Below, in pieces: positions 8,553-17,364 of a DNA stretch of 64,000 nucleotides. This DNA is from Shimia_B sp038525525. GTDB lineage: Bacteria; Pseudomonadota; Alphaproteobacteria; Rhodobacterales; Rhodobacteraceae. The DNA is taken from the NCBI GenBank assembly GCA_038525525.1, contig JBCBHO010000001.1:496001-560000 (forward strand), given 5' to 3'. Within the stretch, counting starts at the first letter, position 1. The number at the start of each line of letters is the position of its first letter. The notes beneath the pieces are model-generated. The model had not been told where the DNA came from. It saw nothing but the letters and a program-made list of their open reading frames with translations, and did no database searches. Position numbers and translations under genes: made by a program.

Positions 8553-9455
8553 TCAGCCTCCGAATTCCACAATCACCGCGCCTGCCGCGATCGCGGCCAT
8601 GAGGGCCGCGCGCCGGGGGCCCACCGTCTCCTTGAGAAAAAGCCACCCGATGAGGGCGGCGAACACGGTGGACGTTTCTCTCAGTACCGCCGCCTCGCCC
8701 ACCTTGTCGAGCCGGGTCGCCACCATGATCGACCCGAAGGAGCCGAAGGCGACGAAGGCGCCAACGATCCCGCGCGCCAGAAGCGGACGCACCGGGGGGC
8801 GAAGGGGATCCCGCCAGTACAAGATGGGCCCGAGCACGACGAAATCGAAGGAAGTGAGAAAGAAGAACCACGCGAGAAAGGTGAAAGGATCCGGAATCGC
8901 GCGGATGCCGTAGGCGTCGTAGGTCGTGTAGAGCGCGACGAGTGCCCCCGTGCCCACGGCAAACCACAGCGCCGGCACGAGGCTCACGCGATCCACCTCC
9001 ACATGTCTGAGATTGTAGGCTGCAAGCCCGAGGATCGCCCCGCTGAGCAGCGCCACACCCGCCCATTGCACGAGCGTGAAGACTTCCCCGAAGAAGAAGT
9101 AGGCTCCAATCACGGTGAAGATCGGCGCCGTCCCCCGGACGACAGGGTAGACCACCGTGTATGCACCACGACTGTAGGACAGCGCCATGCCGACCTTGTA
9201 GGCGAAGTGAATGACCATGGCGCCCGCCATGATCAGCCATTCCTGCCCCGCGGGCCACGGCACCACGAAGAGCGCCACCGGCGCGGACAGGAGGCAGATC
9301 CAGATATCGATGGCACCCCGCGTGAGCCAGGGATCGTGCTTGCCCTTCTGAAGCGCACCGAAAATCGCGTGAAGAAGGGCCGCCAGAAGCGCGAGGACGA
9401 GCGCCGCGCGGGTGCCCGCCTCCGTTCCCTCGATGCCGAGGATCCACTCAGTCAT
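8553..9455 (-). CDS. EamA/DMT-superfamily transporter
   Basis: A 300-residue protein with about ten hydrophobic segments in two repeats, the standard EamA architecture. The second repeat ends with the family pattern RETSTVFAALIGWLFLKETVGPRR, the conserved loop before the last two helices. The first repeat has YPVVRGTAPIFTVIGAYFFFGE, the matching loop. DMT proteins export or import small metabolites; the substrate cannot be read from sequence. It is co-directional with, and 3 bp upstream of, yciB, and about 80 bp downstream of ftsY. Confidence 0.88.
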   Translation of the reverse strand: MTEWILGIEGTEAGTRAALVLALLAALLHAIFGALQKGKHDPWLTRGAIDIWICLLSAPVALFVVPWPAGQEWLIMAGAMVIHFAYKVGMALSYSRGAYTVVYPVVRGTAPIFTVIGAYFFFGEVFTLVQWAGVALLSGAILGLAAYNLRHVEVDRVSLVPALWFAVGTGALVALYTTYDAYGIRAIPDPFTFLAWFFFLTSFDFVVLGPILYWRDPLRPPVRPLLARGIVGAFVAFGSFGSIMVATRLDKVGEAAVLRETSTVFAALIGWLFLKETVGPRRAALMAAIAAGAVIVEFGG

Positions 9456-9501
9456 CGGCGAGGCTCAAGGGCGGCTGCGTCGTTTGAGTAGCTTGGGATG
9501 C

Positions 9502-9544
9502 AAAAAAGCCTGCCCGCGCCGCCGTTGGTCAAGCCCCATCAGGC
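9502..9544 (-). terminator. Possible terminator of ftsY
   Basis: On the minus strand GCCTG (9544-9540) can pair with CAGGC (9512-9508) and is followed by TTTTTTG. The loop is long (27 nt) and GC-rich, and the stem overlaps the ftsY stop codon. The T-run is strong but the stem is weak. Confidence 0.4.
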
Positions 9545-10801
9545 ATCGAGGCCCGTGAGCGCAGCCGCGAATTCCTCAGGGTCGAAGGGCGCGAGGTCGT
9601 CGATCTGCTCGCCCACGCCGATGGCGTGGATCGGCAGGCCGAATTTGTCGGCGAGCGCCACGAGGACACCGCCCTTCGCCGTCCCGTCGAGCTTCGTCAT
9701 CACGAGACCCGAGACATCGGCGAGTTTCTGGAACGTCTCGACTTGCGAGAGCGCGTTCTGGCCGGTGGTGGCATCGAGCACGAGGAGCGTGTTGTGCGGC
9801 GCGTCGGGATCCTTCTTGCGAATGACGCGGACGATCTTGGCGAGCTCTTCCATGAGGTCAGCGCGGTTCTGCAGTCGGCCGGCCGTGTCGATCATCAGGA
9901 GGTCTGCGCCCTCGGCTTCGGCCTTCGTCATGGCATCGAAGGCAAGGCTCGCGGGGTCCGAACCCTCCGGCGCTGTCAGCACCGGCACCCCCGCGCGATC
10001 GCCCCAGACCTGAAGCTGTTCAACGGCCGCCGCGCGGAATGTGTCGCCCGCGGCAATGACCACGGACTTGCCCGCCGCGCGAAACTGCGATGCGAGCTTG
10101 CCGATGGTCGTGGTCTTGCCGGAGCCGTTCACGCCCACGACCAGCACGACCTGCGGCGTCTTCGGGTAGATCGGCAGCGGGCGCGCGACGCCCTCCATGA
10201 TCCGCGCGATCTCCTGGGCCATGAGGCTCTTGATGTCGCGCGCCGACAGGCGGCGGCCCATGCGGCCCTCGGCCATGTTGGCGGTGACGCGCAGCGCCGT
10301 GTCCACTCCCATGTCGGAGGTAATGAGCAGCTCTTCGAGCTGCTCGAGCATGTCATCGTCGAGGACGCGCTTCTTTTCGCCCGGCTCCGCGGTGCGCCCC
10401 ATGAGGCGACCCAAAAGCCCGGGCCGCGCGGCGGGCTCGGATGCTCTTTCGGTAACCTCTTCGACGCGGAGCGGCGCGGGCTCCCGCACCGCTTCGGGGC
10501 CCGGCCCTGGGTAAGCCTCAGGGGAAGGCTCTGGGGACGGGCGGGGAAGCGGGGGCTCAGCCGGGGGCGCCGGTGCCTCGGGCGGGGGAGGCCCCGGCTC
10601 GGAGGCCGGGGCGGGTTGCGCTTCGGGCGCCGGGGCGGGTTCAGCTTCGGGGGCCTCATCCGTGCGCATCTCGTCCCGGGCTTGATCCGGGACCTCCGCC
10701 GCCTCCACCGTCCCGCCGTCATCGACGATGGCATCGAGCCCCTCGTCGAGCTTCGAGCTGGACTTGAACAAGCGGTCTTTGAGTTTGCCGAAGAAGGACA
10801 T
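9539..10801 (-). CDS. ftsY: Signal recognition particle receptor FtsY
   Basis: A 420-residue SRP-receptor GTPase that delivers ribosome-nascent chains to SecYEG. Residues 1-120 form an acidic, Pro/Ala/Glu-rich A domain (repeated EAEPAPAPEA-type stretches) of the kind that varies in length between species. The N and G domains follow, with the P-loop GVNGSGKTTTIGKLA near 225, the DTAGR switch near 305 and the TKLDGTAKGG guanine-specificity and closing motif near 370. The protein ends close to the usual membrane-interaction helix and LTGLDA tail. A dispersed palindromic repeat lies in frame within the A domain (10673-10693). The upstream neighbour is the NuoE-NuoF fusion, 124 bp away. Confidence 0.97.
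   Translation of the reverse strand: MSFFGKLKDRLFKSSSKLDEGLDAIVDDGGTVEAAEVPDQARDEMRTDEAPEAEPAPAPEAQPAPASEPGPPPPEAPAPPAEPPLPRPSPEPSPEAYPGPGPEAVREPAPLRVEEVTERASEPAARPGLLGRLMGRTAEPGEKKRVLDDDMLEQLEELLITSDMGVDTALRVTANMAEGRMGRRLSARDIKSLMAQEIARIMEGVARPLPIYPKTPQVVLVVGVNGSGKTTTIGKLASQFRAAGKSVVIAAGDTFRAAAVEQLQVWGDRAGVPVLTAPEGSDPASLAFDAMTKAEAEGADLLMIDTAGRLQNRADLMEELAKIVRVIRKKDPDAPHNTLLVLDATTGQNALSQVETFQKLADVSGLVMTKLDGTAKGGVLVALADKFGLPIHAIGVGEQIDDLAPFDPEEFAAALTGLDA
10673..10693. repeat. Palindromic repeat copy inside ftsY
   Basis: GTCCCGG-N7-CCGGGAC. It belongs to the same family as the intergenic palindromes at 40877, 43021, 47984 and 48070. Here it is translated, giving VPDQARD within the low-complexity A domain of FtsY. 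Confidence 0.75.
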
Positions 10802-10925
10802 GTCACCTCGCGTTTCCCGTCACCTAACCCTCCCACGTCGGGAGGGGAAGATGCGCGGAGGCGCTCAGAGGACGCAAGCGCGAGCTACCGAATGCCTCTG
10901 CAATGGGAGCGGCCCCGTGTGCGGC

Positions 10926-12611
10926 TCAGATTTCTTCGGGGAAATGCCGCATGACCGACTTGATCGGGTTCGGCGCCGCCTGCCCGAGGCCGCAGATGGA
11001 GGCGTCCACCATGACGTTCGAAAGCTCCGTCAGCAGCCCCTGATCCCAGTGATCGGCCTGCATGAGTTTCACCGCCTTCTCGCAGCCCACGCGGCAGGGC
11101 GTGCATTGCCCGCAGCTTTCATCCTCGAAGAAACGGAGCATGTTAAGCGCTGCGGCCCGCGCGCTGTCCTGATCACTCAGCACGACCACCGCCGCGGAGC
11201 CGATGAAGGTGCCGAGCGGCTGAAGCGTATCGAAGTCGAGCGGGACGTCGTTGATCGTGGCAGGCAGAAGCCCGGAGGACGGGCCGCCTGGCTGATAGGC
11301 CTTGAAGACATGCCCGTCGGCCATGCCGCCCGCGGCCGCGATGACATCCATGATCGTTGAGCCCGACGGCAGAAGATAGACGCCCGGCCGCGCCACGCGC
11401 CCCGAGACGGAATAGGAGCGCAGGCCCTTGCGGCCGTTCTTTTCCACGCCCGACAGGATCTCCGGCCCCTCACGGCAGATCCGCGCGACCCAATGGAGCG
11501 TCTCGATGTTGTGGACGAGCGTAGGCTGCCCGAAGACCCCCACCTGGGCCACGTAGGGCGGGCGATGACGGGGAATGCCGCGCTTGCCCTCGATGGACTC
11601 GATCATCGCGCTCTCTTCGCCGCAAATGTATGCCCCCGCGCCGCGGCGAAGCTCGACATAGCCCGGCGCGATGAGGCCCGCGACTTCCATGGCCTTGAGC
11701 TCGGTGGCGAGGATATGGAGCACGGCCGGGTATTCGTCGCGCATGTAGAGAAAGACGCGCTCCGCTTCCACGGCCCACGCCGCGATCAGCATCCCCTCGA
11801 GGAAGAGGTGCGGCGTGCGCTCGAGATAGTAGCGATCCTTGAAGGTTCCCGGCTCGCCCTCATCGCCGTTGACGGCGAGGTATCGCGGCCCGGGACTGGC
11901 GCGGACGAAGCCCCATTTCTTGCCAGACGGGAAACCCGCGCCGCCGAGGCCCCGAAGCCCGGCTGCGAGGACGCGCTCCTGCACCTCTTCCCAGTCCCCG
12001 TCCTCTCGGAGCTCGGCCAGAGACTTGTAGCCTCCGGCGGAGCGATAGGCGGCGAGGCCTTCATAATCCGGGATCTCCGGATGGATATGGACGGCGGCGA
12101 TGGCGTCCTTGGTCTTTTCGACGGTGGCGTGGTCGACATGGTGATGCCCGAGCTCGAGGACGGGGGCGGTATCGCAGCGGCCCATGCACGGCGCGCGGAG
12201 CACGCGGACTTCGCCCGGGTCGAGCCCGGCCTCCAGAGCGGATTTCAGCTCCTGCGCCCCGGCCAATTCGCACGAGAGCGAGTCGCAGACGCGAATGGTC
12301 AGCGCCGGCGGGGGCGTTTCGCCCTCCTTCACCACGTCGAAATGGGCGTAAAACGTCGCGACCTCGTAAACCTCAGCCTGAGAAAGGCGCATCTCCTCTG
12401 CCAGAGCGCGGAGATGGGCCGCCGAGAGATGCCCGTAGGTGTCCTGGATCAGGTGGAGGAACTCGATGAGGTGATCACGCCGCCGTTCCCGCGCCCCGAG
12501 AAGCGCCTTCACCTCGTCCCACGCGCGGTCATCGAGCGGGCGCCCCTTCGTGTGGCGCCGCCCCTTGCCCTTGGCGGATTTCCAGATGCCTTTGCCTTCG
12601 TCGAGCGCCAC
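10926..12611 (-). CDS. Fused NuoE-NuoF-type flavoprotein, NAD-dependent formate dehydrogenase gamma-beta (FdsG-FdsB)-like
   Basis: A 561-residue protein. Residues 40-185 form a NuoE-like thioredoxin-fold domain with [2Fe-2S] ligands CDSLSC and, later, CMGRC. Residues 215-520 form a NuoF-like domain with the NADH loop GLRGLGGAGFPSGKKW, the FMN-binding segment VNGDEGEPGTFKDR and AGAYICGEESAMIESIEGKRG. The C-terminus has the [4Fe-4S] ligands ESCGQCTPCR plus SICGLG. Such fusions transfer electrons to NAD in soluble formate dehydrogenases and in HoxF of hydrogenases; the formate link is the more likely in this group but is inference. No alpha (molybdopterin) subunit or hydrogenase gene is adjacent. 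The frame is open further upstream, but a GTG at 12611 with GGAGG six bases before it and good coding pattern after it fixes the start. Confidence 0.88.
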   Translation of the reverse strand: MALDEGKGIWKSAKGKGRRHTKGRPLDDRAWDEVKALLGARERRRDHLIEFLHLIQDTYGHLSAAHLRALAEEMRLSQAEVYEVATFYAHFDVVKEGETPPPALTIRVCDSLSCELAGAQELKSALEAGLDPGEVRVLRAPCMGRCDTAPVLELGHHHVDHATVEKTKDAIAAVHIHPEIPDYEGLAAYRSAGGYKSLAELREDGDWEEVQERVLAAGLRGLGGAGFPSGKKWGFVRASPGPRYLAVNGDEGEPGTFKDRYYLERTPHLFLEGMLIAAWAVEAERVFLYMRDEYPAVLHILATELKAMEVAGLIAPGYVELRRGAGAYICGEESAMIESIEGKRGIPRHRPPYVAQVGVFGQPTLVHNIETLHWVARICREGPEILSGVEKNGRKGLRSYSVSGRVARPGVYLLPSGSTIMDVIAAAGGMADGHVFKAYQPGGPSSGLLPATINDVPLDFDTLQPLGTFIGSAAVVVLSDQDSARAAALNMLRFFEDESCGQCTPCRVGCEKAVKLMQADHWDQGLLTELSNVMVDASICGLGQAAPNPIKSVMRHFPEEI

Positions 12612-12802
12612 GGCGCACCTCCTTCGTCGGTCGCGGGCAGCATAGGGCCTCCGCCCCCGGCCCGTCGCCCGAAAACGACATCTCCGCCCCGTTTCGCGCG
12701 CCCGAACGCCGCAGGGAAAGGACCGCGCGTCGCCTATGGGCGACAGGGGTTTCTCAAGCGAAGGCACTGGCCAAGCCCCGGCCCCGGTGGCACGGTCGCC
12801 CC

Positions 12803-13198
12803 ATGCGTATCCTTGCCCTGGCCGTTGCCCTGTTCGCCTGTCCCGCTGCGGCCCAAGAGACCCCCATGACCGCGGCGGAGTTCGAAGCGTTCGTGACGGG
12901 GCGCACGCTGAGCTATGGCCGAGCAGGCGAGGCACCCTACGGCACGGAGGAGTACCTCCCGGGCCGCCAGGTCCGCTGGGCCTTCACCGGGGAAGAATGC
13001 CGGGATGGCTTCTGGTATGACGACGGGCCGCTGATCTGCTTTGTCTACGAGGACAATCCAGAGCCGCAATGCTGGCGGTTCTTCGAGGGGCCGGGCGGGC
13101 TGCGCGCCGATTTCGCGGGGCGCGATGGTGCCCCCGTCTACCAGGTGCAGGAAAGCGAGGAGCCGCTCTTTTGCCCCGGTCCGCAGATCGGTGTCTAA
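12803..13198 (+). CDS. Small secreted protein of unknown function
   Basis: A 131-residue protein with a signal peptide (MRILALAVALFACPAAAQE, cleavage after AAA or AAAQ). The mature domain has four cysteines (ECRDGFW, LICFVYE, QCWRFF, LFCPGP) that could form two disulfides, and many aromatic residues. The N-terminal part, MTAAEFEAFVTGRTLSYG, looks like the start of a compact lipocalin-like or beta-sandwich fold found in many alphaproteobacterial periplasmic proteins. I cannot name the family firmly. The gene is divergent from the NuoE-NuoF fusion (191 bp shared upstream region) and convergent with xseA three bases away. Confidence 0.75.
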   Translation: MRILALAVALFACPAAAQETPMTAAEFEAFVTGRTLSYGRAGEAPYGTEEYLPGRQVRWAFTGEECRDGFWYDDGPLICFVYEDNPEPQCWRFFEGPGGLRADFAGRDGAPVYQVQESEEPLFCPGPQIGV

Positions 13199-13201
13199 GC
13201 C

Positions 13202-14764
13202 CTAATCCCCAGCGTCGAAGAGCGAGCCCTGCGCGCCGCGCGGCGCCGCCTTTGGCTTTTTGGCAGGCGTGGCGACGTGGGCTCCCGAGCTCCCCGTAGC
13301 AAGACGACCGTCGGCAAACTCGATTTCGATCGGCTCTGCAGGTTTCACCTGCGCCTTGCGGGTGACGACCGCGCCGCCGGAGCGCACGACCGCGTAGCCG
13401 CGCTCGAGCGTGGCCTTGTAGCTCAGGGTTTCTCGCAGGCGGTCGAGGGCGGTCAGACGGTCCCGAAGCTTTGCTTGGCGCGTGGCCGAGACATCGCCGA
13501 GCCGCGTGGCCAGCCGCGTTAGTTCCTGCCGCTTCTGCGTGAGACGCTCCTCCAGCAGCCCCGGCGAGAGGCGCCCCCGAGCATCGAGGCGTTCCCGCTT
13601 CGTCGTGGAGGCGCGCAAGAGCGCGGGACCGAGCCGCGCAGCCCAGCTCGAGAGCCGCCGGCCCTCTTCCGCCAGCCCGCGGGTCAGAAGGCCCGGCCCG
13701 AGCGCCGCCTGCGCGAGGCGCACGCGGCGGCTTTGCACGGCGGAGGCCAGCGCGGGTTTTAGGCGCGCCTCCGCGAGATCGAGCCGTTGGCGCGGCGCCG
13801 CCATGAGCGCCTCTGCCCGTGGCAGCGCGCGTGAAAGATCGCGGAGTCGTTGTCCCCGCCCGTCGAGAATGGCGCCTTCGCCGCGGATGAGGCGCGCGCC
13901 CTGCTCCTCCACCCAGGCCAGAAGATCGCGGCGCACCGGCACGGCAAGCTCGGCCGCCGCCGTGGGCGTTGGCGCCCGCCGGTCACTCACGAAGTCGATG
14001 AGCGTCGTGTCGGTCTCGTGCCCCACGGCGGAGATGAGCGGGATCTCCGAAGCAGCCGCGGCGCGGGCCACGCTCTCCTCGTTGAAGCCCCAGAGGTCCT
14101 CGATGGAGCCGCCGCCGCGCGCCACGATGATGAGATCGGGCCGGGGAAGTGCGCCCCCCGGAGTGAGCGCGTTGAAGCCGGTGATGCCCGCCGTCACCTC
14201 CGGCGCGCAGTTCTGGCCCTGCACGGCCACGGGCCAGATCAGGACCTTCCGCGGAAAGCGGTCACGCAGGCGATGCAGAATATCGCGGATGACAGCGCCC
14301 GTGGGCGAGGTCACCACGCCGATCACCTCGGGCAGGTAGGGCAGCGGCTTCTTGCGCTCCGCCGCGAAAAGCCCCTCTGCCTCGAGCGCCTTCTTGCGCT
14401 TCTCGAGCATGGCCATGAGCGCCCCCTGCCCCGCCACGGCAAGCTCATCGACATTCATGTTGTATTTCGATTGCGGCCCGAACGCGGACATGCGGCCAGT
14501 GGCCACCACCTCCATCCCCTCCTCCGGCATCACGCCGAGGCCGGTCACTTGCCCCTTCCACGTGGTGCAGGAGAGCGTGTTTCGGTCATCCTTGAGATCG
14601 AAGTAGAGATGGCCCGAGCGCGCGCGCACCACGCGCCCCACCTCGCCGCGCACGCGAATGCGCCCGAACTCGCCCTCGATCGTCCGCTTGATGGCGCCAG
14701 AGAGCTCCGAGACGGAGTATTCAGGCGTGTTCATGCCGGGGGTCGGATCGTCGAGGAGGTCCAT
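13202..14764 (-). CDS. xseA: Exodeoxyribonuclease VII large subunit
   Basis: A 520-residue cytoplasmic nuclease subunit. XseA binds several XseB subunits and degrades single-stranded DNA in both directions in repair. An N-terminal OB-fold begins YSVSELSGAIKRTIEGEFG with VRGEVGRVVRARSGHLYFDLKD. The catalytic domain has GVVTSPTGAVIRDILHRLRDRFP near 150, then ARGGGSIEDLWGFNEE and SAVGHETDTTLIDFVSDRRAPTPTAAAE (written here as separate motif pieces). A long helical, coiled-coil-like region with many RL/LxxA repeats follows, and the tail is basic (KKPKAAPRGAQGS). The frame is open to 14869, but the ATG at 14764 gives the family-like N-terminus; an ATG at 14734 is the alternative. It is divergent from purD (66 bp). 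Confidence 0.95.
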   Translation of the reverse strand: MDLLDDPTPGMNTPEYSVSELSGAIKRTIEGEFGRIRVRGEVGRVVRARSGHLYFDLKDDRNTLSCTTWKGQVTGLGVMPEEGMEVVATGRMSAFGPQSKYNMNVDELAVAGQGALMAMLEKRKKALEAEGLFAAERKKPLPYLPEVIGVVTSPTGAVIRDILHRLRDRFPRKVLIWPVAVQGQNCAPEVTAGITGFNALTPGGALPRPDLIIVARGGGSIEDLWGFNEESVARAAAASEIPLISAVGHETDTTLIDFVSDRRAPTPTAAAELAVPVRRDLLAWVEEQGARLIRGEGAILDGRGQRLRDLSRALPRAEALMAAPRQRLDLAEARLKPALASAVQSRRVRLAQAALGPGLLTRGLAEEGRRLSSWAARLGPALLRASTTKRERLDARGRLSPGLLEERLTQKRQELTRLATRLGDVSATRQAKLRDRLTALDRLRETLSYKATLERGYAVVRSGGAVVTRKAQVKPAEPIEIEFADGRLATGSSGAHVATPAKKPKAAPRGAQGSLFDAGD

Positions 14765-14830
14765 GGAGCGCTCTTGTGATGGGCTGAGCCGGAGTCTAGG
14801 ACGCGCGGCGAAAGAGGGAAAGGGCGGGCC

Positions 14831-16105
14831 ATGAACATCCTCATCCTGGGCTCGGGCGGGCGCGAACATGCGCTGGCCTGGGCGGTGAAGCAGAACCCGA
14901 AATGCGGGCGGCTCATCGTGGCGCCCGGCAATGCGGGGACCGCGGCGATCGCCTGGAATGCCGATCTCGACATCGAGGATGGCGAGGCCGTGGCGGCCTT
15001 CGCGCAGGAGCAGACGGTCGATTTCGTGATCATCGGTCCCGAAGCGCCGCTGGCGGCGGGCGTAGCCGATGCCCTGCGCGAGGCTGGTATCCTCTGCTTT
15101 GGCCCCTCCGCGGCCGCGGCCGCGCTCGAAGCCTCAAAAGCCTTCACCAAGGGCGTTTGTGACGCGGCCAGCGTGCCCACGGCGGCCTATGGCCATTTCT
15201 CCGACGCCACTGCCGCGCACGCCTACCTCGCCCGCCAGGGGGCGCCCATCGTCGTGAAAGCCGACGGCCTCGCAGCGGGCAAGGGGGTCACCGTGGCCAT
15301 GACCGAAGAGGAGGCCCGCGCCGCAGTCGATGCGCTCTTTTCAGAGCCCGGCGCGGAAGTGGTCATCGAGGAATTCATGGACGGGGAAGAAGCCTCCTTC
15401 TTCGTCCTCTGCGACGGCGAAGACGCCGTGCCCATCGGCACGGCGCAGGATCACAAGCGCGTCGGTGAGGGCGACACGGGCCCCAATACCGGCGGCATGG
15501 GAGCCTATTCCCCCGCCCCCGTCCTGACGGACACCATCGCCGCGCGCGCGATGGACGAGATCGTGCGCCCGACACTTCGTGAAATGGTCCGCCGCGGCAT
15601 GCCCTATCGCGGGATCCTCTATGCCGGTCTCATGATCGCGCACGGCGCGCCGCGCCTCGTGGAGTATAATGTCCGCTTCGGCGACCCCGAATGCCAGGTC
15701 CTGATGATGCGTCTCGGCGGTCAGGTCCTCGATCTGCTGCAAGCCGCCGCCGAAGGCCGCCTCGCGGATGCGCAGGTGAACTGGGCCCAAGACCATGCGC
15801 TCACAGTCGTCATGGCCGCTGACGGCTATCCCGGCAGCTACAGCAAGGGCAGCGAAATCGGTGGCCTCGCCGATGTGCCCGAAACCTCGACCGTCATGGT
15901 CTTCCACGCAGGCACCCGCGCCGAGGGAGGCGCAATTCGCGCAGCCGGTGGGCGCGTTCTCAACGTCACCGCCCGCGGAGCCACGCTCGAAGAGGCCCAT
16001 GCCCGCGCTTACGAGACGCTCGCGCAGATCGACTGGCCAGAGGGCTTCTATCGCAGGGATATCGGATGGCGCGCGCTTGCGCCTGACGGGCTGCCTGAGG
16101 CCTGA
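14831..16105 (+). CDS. purD: Phosphoribosylamine--glycine ligase (GARS)
   Basis: A 424-residue ATP-grasp enzyme that joins phosphoribosylamine and glycine in the second step of purine synthesis. The N-terminus MNILILGSGGREHALAWAV is diagnostic. Other family stretches are FGPSAAAAALEASKAFTK, the ATP-grasp loop PIVVKADGLAAGKGVTVA near 145, TGGMGAYSPAPVL near 225 and VEYNVRFGDPECQ near 280, which holds Mg ligands. Length is normal. The start ATG at 14831 follows a GGGCGGG-rich ribosome binding region. It appears monocistronic, facing the FG-GAP gene. Confidence 0.97.
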   Translation: MNILILGSGGREHALAWAVKQNPKCGRLIVAPGNAGTAAIAWNADLDIEDGEAVAAFAQEQTVDFVIIGPEAPLAAGVADALREAGILCFGPSAAAAALEASKAFTKGVCDAASVPTAAYGHFSDATAAHAYLARQGAPIVVKADGLAAGKGVTVAMTEEEARAAVDALFSEPGAEVVIEEFMDGEEASFFVLCDGEDAVPIGTAQDHKRVGEGDTGPNTGGMGAYSPAPVLTDTIAARAMDEIVRPTLREMVRRGMPYRGILYAGLMIAHGAPRLVEYNVRFGDPECQVLMMRLGGQVLDLLQAAAEGRLADAQVNWAQDHALTVVMAADGYPGSYSKGSEIGGLADVPETSTVMVFHAGTRAEGGAIRAAGGRVLNVTARGATLEEAHARAYETLAQIDWPEGFYRRDIGWRALAPDGLPEA

Positions 16106-16143
16106 GGCTGGCAGGAATCCGGTTGATCGCGTCGGGCCCTGCC

Positions 16144-16902
16144 TCAGCAGCTCATTGCCTCTGCAAAGGAGGCGCGGCCGGCATCGGGCCCGATGTCGCG
16201 CGCCGCGAGCGAGGTGCCATCGAAGCGCACGGCCAGAAGCCGCTGCCAGCCCGCATCCGCCACGACCATCTCCGGCCCGGCACCACAATCGCGCAGACCG
16301 CCGGCAATGTCCTCTTCACCGATACGGTGGTTCGTCACACCGGGAAGCGAGGCCACCTCGACCGGGTCGAAAACGCCGCCACTGGGCTCCAGCCGCCAGA
16401 CGCGAAGCGTCCGCGCCAGGTGCGGTCGGTCCACGTAGGCGATCTCCATCCGGCCATCTCCGTCGAGATCGCCCGCCCCGACGATGGCCAGCCACCGGAA
16501 GCGCGTGCCGATGAAGGGATTGCGGGCAACAGGGACAAGCGCCCCGTCCCGGACATCGTAGACCGCGAAGCGCGCGCCTAGCCGCTCGTGGCTTTCCACC
16601 ACCAGCAGCTCCTGCCCGCCGTCACCGTCGATATCGATAAGGCGCGGCTCCACATCCTCGAAAACCATGGGCCGGTCCCAGCGGAGAACCGCGCTGCCGC
16701 CCCCCGCCAAGCGCACGGAAATGGCTGCGTGCTCGGACGGGTCGCCCAGAACGCCGTGGCCGTATCTCTCCGTCGGCTCCGAAAAGCGCGCCGAGGCGAT
16801 GTCGGCCGCCCCGGGAAGTGGTAGCCCAAGGCCAAGGCCCATCAGCGCGCCGCGGGCCCACCGGCGCCACCCGTCGGACGGCAGACGCGGCGCCCTCCGC
16901 AC
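16144..16902 (-). CDS. FG-GAP/VCBS-repeat exported protein
   Basis: A 252-residue protein with an N-terminal basic stretch followed by a hydrophobic segment (ALMGLGLGLPLPGAADI), probably a signal peptide. Two clear calcium-binding FG-GAP loops are visible: DIDGDGGQELLVVE near residue 92 and GDLDGDGRMEIAYVD near 145. These have the DxDxDG pattern of integrin-like beta-propeller blades; with only about four to five blade-sized units it may be a partial propeller. The ligand or role is unknown. It lies just after the ferredoxin gene (1 bp apart), so it may be cotranscribed with it. The only cysteines are near the C-terminus (RDCGAGPE and the final residue). Confidence 0.8.
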   Translation of the reverse strand: MRRAPRLPSDGWRRWARGALMGLGLGLPLPGAADIASARFSEPTERYGHGVLGDPSEHAAISVRLAGGGSAVLRWDRPMVFEDVEPRLIDIDGDGGQELLVVESHERLGARFAVYDVRDGALVPVARNPFIGTRFRWLAIVGAGDLDGDGRMEIAYVDRPHLARTLRVWRLEPSGGVFDPVEVASLPGVTNHRIGEEDIAGGLRDCGAGPEMVVADAGWQRLLAVRFDGTSLAARDIGPDAGRASFAEAMSC

Positions 16903-16903
16903 C

Positions 16904-17227
16904 TCAGAACTGGCTCTCGGGGAGGTCCACGACGAGCCCGTCCATCTCGTCAGTGATCTTGATCTGGCAGCTCAGCCGCGAGCGGCCCGGGATCTGCGCT
17001 TGCGCGAAGTCGAGCATGTCTTCTTCCAGAGGGTCCATGGCGGGCATCTTTTCGGTCCAGCTTTCGGAGATATAGGCATGGCACGTGGCGCAGGCGCAGG
17101 CCCCGCCGCAATCGGCCTCGATGCCCGGCACGTTGTTGTTGCGCGCCGCCTCCATCAGTGTTTCGCCCGCCGAGGCTTCCACGTGATGGGTCGCGCCGTC
17201 ATGGGCGACGAAGGTGATCTTGGCCAT
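16904..17227 (-). CDS. fdxE: [2Fe-2S] ferredoxin of the FdVI/adrenodoxin type
   Basis: A 107-residue cytoplasmic electron carrier. The cluster ligands are visible in CGGACACATCH (C-x5-C-x2-C) and in SRLSCQI. The rest, such as GETLMEAARNNNVPGIEADCGG near the middle and DGLVVDLPESQF at the C-terminus, closely follows Rhodobacter capsulatus ferredoxin VI (fdxE), as far as I recall it. Adrenodoxin-type ferredoxins serve Fe-S assembly or P450 systems; neither isc/suf nor a P450 gene is near, so the partner is unknown. The symbol is given by resemblance. ATG at 17227 has AGGAGACGAC upstream. Confidence 0.9.
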   Translation of the reverse strand: MAKITFVAHDGATHHVEASAGETLMEAARNNNVPGIEADCGGACACATCHAYISESWTEKMPAMDPLEEDMLDFAQAQIPGRSRLSCQIKITDEMDGLVVDLPESQF

Positions 17228-17364
17228 GTCGTCTCCTGGAATTTCCTTGGGGCCCTGCTCGGCTCCCTGAGTGTCGGATCTCGGGATGATATAGTCGCAC
17301 GCACGAGGATTGCGAAGCCGTTTCCGGCTTGCCCTCCTGCGCGCGTGTTCTTAGTTTGTTCGCC

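Noticed and set aside
10828..10846. CCCTCCC-N5-GGGAGGG hairpin upstream of ftsY as terminator
   Set aside because: There is no T-run, and its position would cut off transcription from the NuoE-NuoF gene side only in the wrong direction; kept out of features.
11493..12869. 458-codon plus-strand frame opposite the NuoE-NuoF fusion
   Set aside because: No motif, odd composition, and the minus strand encodes a complete known fold.
13850..14779. Plus-strand frame opposite xseA
   Set aside because: Antisense shadow of a well-defined gene.
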